NCBI GenBank assembly: GCA_902477615.1 | Contig: CABSHY010000052.1 | Coordinates: 1 to 7,922, forward strand | Source: an uncultured Sutterella sp. | GTDB taxonomy: Bacteria > Pseudomonadota > Gammaproteobacteria > Burkholderiales > Burkholderiaceae_F | Direction of reading: 5' to 3' | DNA length: 7,922 nt | In this document: positions 6,691 to 7,922 of the stretch, piece after piece | Layout of the letters: each line of letters opens with the position of its first letter | How positions within the stretch are numbered: the first letter of the stretch is position 1 | Made by a program: the position numbers and the translations under genes | The notes under the pieces: generated by a model | The model's input: the letters and a program-made list of their open reading frames with translations, nothing else | What the model was told of the DNA's origin: nothing | Database searches by the model: none

Positions 6691-6858
6691 ATGGAATTCG
6701 CAGAACTTTTGCTTCTGACGTTTGCACCACTCCTCATTCTCTTTAAGCCGGAAAAAGAAAAACTGGCTTGGCGATTGACGGTTATTTCTTGGGCAGTTTG
6801 TTTTCTTATCTACTTGGGTCACGTTTCGACGGCGATCTTCGGTGTCATTAACGTTTAA
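6691..6858 (+). CDS. dba: Small two-helix membrane protein, Dba-like (DsbI accessory)
   Basis: This 55-residue protein is almost wholly hydrophobic: a first helix at about residues 4-18, a charged turn KPEKEK at 19-24, and a second helix at about 30-50. In Campylobacter jejuni a small hydrophobic protein, Dba, is encoded just upstream of dsbI and is needed with it; size, topology and position match, so the name is given by synteny rather than by sequence comparison. The positive turn suggests the hairpin loop faces the cytoplasm and both ends face the periplasm. The frame could start at ATG 6661 (65 residues), but that codon has no ribosome site, whereas ATG 6691 is preceded by GGGG at 6681-6684 and gives a start directly before the first helix. 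The stop is 17 nt before dsbI, consistent with coupling. It could instead be an unrelated small membrane protein. Confidence 0.72.
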   Translation: MEFAELLLLTFAPLLILFKPEKEKLAWRLTVISWAVCFLIYLGHVSTAIFGVINV

Positions 6859-6862
6859 TTTC

Positions 6863-6867
6863 GAGGA
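6863..6867 (+). promoter_or_regulatory. Ribosome binding site of dsbI
   Basis: GAGGA lies 8 nt before ATG 6876 in the 17-nt gap after the small membrane protein gene. It favours the first of two adjacent ATG codons (6876 and 6879) and suggests efficient translation. Confidence 0.8.
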
Positions 6868-6875
6868 CAACTATC

Positions 6876-7922
6876 ATGATGATTAATGATTATGCGCGTC
6901 CTCTGACGGCTGAAGACGATAAGAAGGCAAACTTCTTCTATGACATTCTCCTGACCTACGGTCTTTTGATCGTGCTTCTTCCTGTCGGGATTGCCAACAT
7001 TGTTTTGGGCTTTATGCTCGGTGATTCTCCCTGCACGTTGTGCTGGGGTCAACGCCAAGAAATGGCCTATATCGGCGTAGTCTGCCTCTTTATGGCTCGC
7101 TACGGGGTTAAGCCTAAGTACCTTGCAACGCTTTTTGTGATGGCTGCTGCCGGTTTGTGGATGTCTTTCCGCCACTACGGTAACCACGCAGCTCGAGACG
7201 TCAGTCAAGGTTTCGGTTTGGACATCTTTGGTATCCACACGTATTTCTGGGCCGAAATTGTGTTCTGGTGCGTGGTATTTCTCTTTGGTTTGGCAATGTA
7301 CTTTGCTCCGCGTATGGATGCATTGATTGCCAACATGAAGGGCCAAGCTTGGCGCCCGACGACGAAGTACTTCAAGGTGACGTGCTTGACGGTGGCTTTC
7401 ATTTTGGCTTCCAACACGTTCCAAGCTTTGTGGTCGACCGGCATTCCGCCGTTCTATGGTCAAGGCGATCCTGTGCGCTTCTCCTTTAACCCGAAGTATG
7501 TGGTTTGGTCCACGGATGCTTGGCACGGTATGTGGTCGGGTGTGAACTTCTTCGGTAAGCGTGACGTTAAGGATCCAGATTTGGCCTACGCTCCCAATAC
7601 GAAGAAACTCGGTTTAACGTGGGATCACAACGCTGACAACGCTCCTGTGGCTTTGGACGGCAAACTAGCTATCAGCCAAGTTCGTACCATCAAAGGTATC
7701 AATGCTAAGGTCAATACCCTTGCCTTGATTCGTGGCGAATACCACGTGGCCTCTAAGTATGACTTCTGGGTTTTAAATGCCGACCTTTCTCCGAAGGTTA
7801 GCGCTTCGTTTGACCCGTGGTTCAGCGCCAATGTGCTCGACGTCGTCGGTATCACACCGTACGCTGAAGATGCGTTTGTGTTGATGGGTTACAACAAGTC
7901 TTTGTTGCGCGTTCGTCAAAAC
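6876..7922 (+). CDS. dsbI: DsbI-type disulfide oxidase (DsbB family with periplasmic C-terminal domain), 3' end cut by window
   Basis: The frame is open from ATG 6876 through the right edge (349 residues). The N-terminal part is DsbB-like: membrane helices at about 24-47, 62-76, 82-97 and 125-144, and in the first periplasmic loop the redox motif SPCTLCWGQRQ (Cys53, Cys56, followed by the conserved Gln59-Arg60). DsbB proteins pass electrons from a DsbA-type partner to quinone. Unlike classical DsbB (about 175 residues) there is a fifth helix at about 166-185 and then a large polar, aromatic-rich domain from about 190 onward, as in Campylobacter/Helicobacter DsbI, whose C-terminal domain is predicted to be a periplasmic beta-propeller. 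The second periplasmic loop (about 98-124) has no cysteine but has His100, His104 and His121. It follows the small Dba-like gene. A dedicated DsbA-like partner or an arylsulfotransferase may lie beyond the edge. Confidence 0.9.
   Translation, partial: MMINDYARPLTAEDDKKANFFYDILLTYGLLIVLLPVGIANIVLGFMLGDSPCTLCWGQRQEMAYIGVVCLFMARYGVKPKYLATLFVMAAAGLWMSFRHYGNHAARDVSQGFGLDIFGIHTYFWAEIVFWCVVFLFGLAMYFAPRMDALIANMKGQAWRPTTKYFKVTCLTVAFILASNTFQALWSTGIPPFYGQGDPVRFSFNPKYVVWSTDAWHGMWSGVNFFGKRDVKDPDLAYAPNTKKLGLTWDHNADNAPVALDGKLAISQVRTIKGINAKVNTLALIRGEYHVASKYDFWVLNADLSPKVSASFDPWFSANVLDVVGITPYAEDAFVLMGYNKSLLRVRQN

Noticed and set aside
6855..7526. 223-codon minus-strand open frame opposite dsbI
   Set aside because: The plus strand encodes a clear DsbB-type protein here; the antisense translation is basic, low in hydrophobic structure and unlike any family.

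Overview
The window looks like a chromosomal segment of a betaproteobacterium, most probably a gut-type Burkholderiales such as the Sutterellaceae. This is inferred from protein character (beta-type BamC, the eno-ftsB pair, the PHP phosphatase/site-2 protease pair), moderate GC, and a DsbI-type oxidase; it was not tested against any database. No rRNA, tRNA, CRISPR array, insertion sequence or phage gene is visible. Most genes are housekeeping genes.

Layout. Positions 1-1043 (+) carry the 3' half of eno (enolase) followed by ftsB (division protein). Convergent to them is a three-gene minus-strand unit reading from 3459 down to 1040: a gamma-class carbonic anhydrase-like hexapeptide-repeat protein, hslO (redox chaperone Hsp33) and an unrecognised 327-residue protein. 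These are tightly packed (15-nt gap, then a TAATG stop/start overlap). Its last stop codon overlaps the ftsB stop codon. A short divergent gap (3460-3517) separates this unit from a plus-strand pair: a PHP-domain phosphatase/RNase AM-like protein and a site-2 (M50) membrane protease. Then comes bamC, an outer-membrane assembly lipoprotein, closed by a strong intrinsic terminator at 6319-6348.

After a gap of almost 400 bases with small repeats, a hairpin and a possible sigma70-type promoter, a different module begins: a 55-residue two-helix membrane protein and, 17 nt downstream, a DsbB-like thiol oxidase that continues past the window end. The oxidase has one CxxC pair, a fifth membrane helix and the start of a large periplasmic domain. 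This is the dba-dsbI arrangement described in Campylobacter and Helicobacter, where DsbI serves a dedicated oxidative-folding pathway (linked to arylsulfotransferase). The oxidase is open at the right edge of the window and is easily missed; it is the most interesting part of the window.

Three starts are revised from the longest open frame: PHP gene to ATG 3518, bamC to ATG 5122, and the small membrane protein to ATG 6691.
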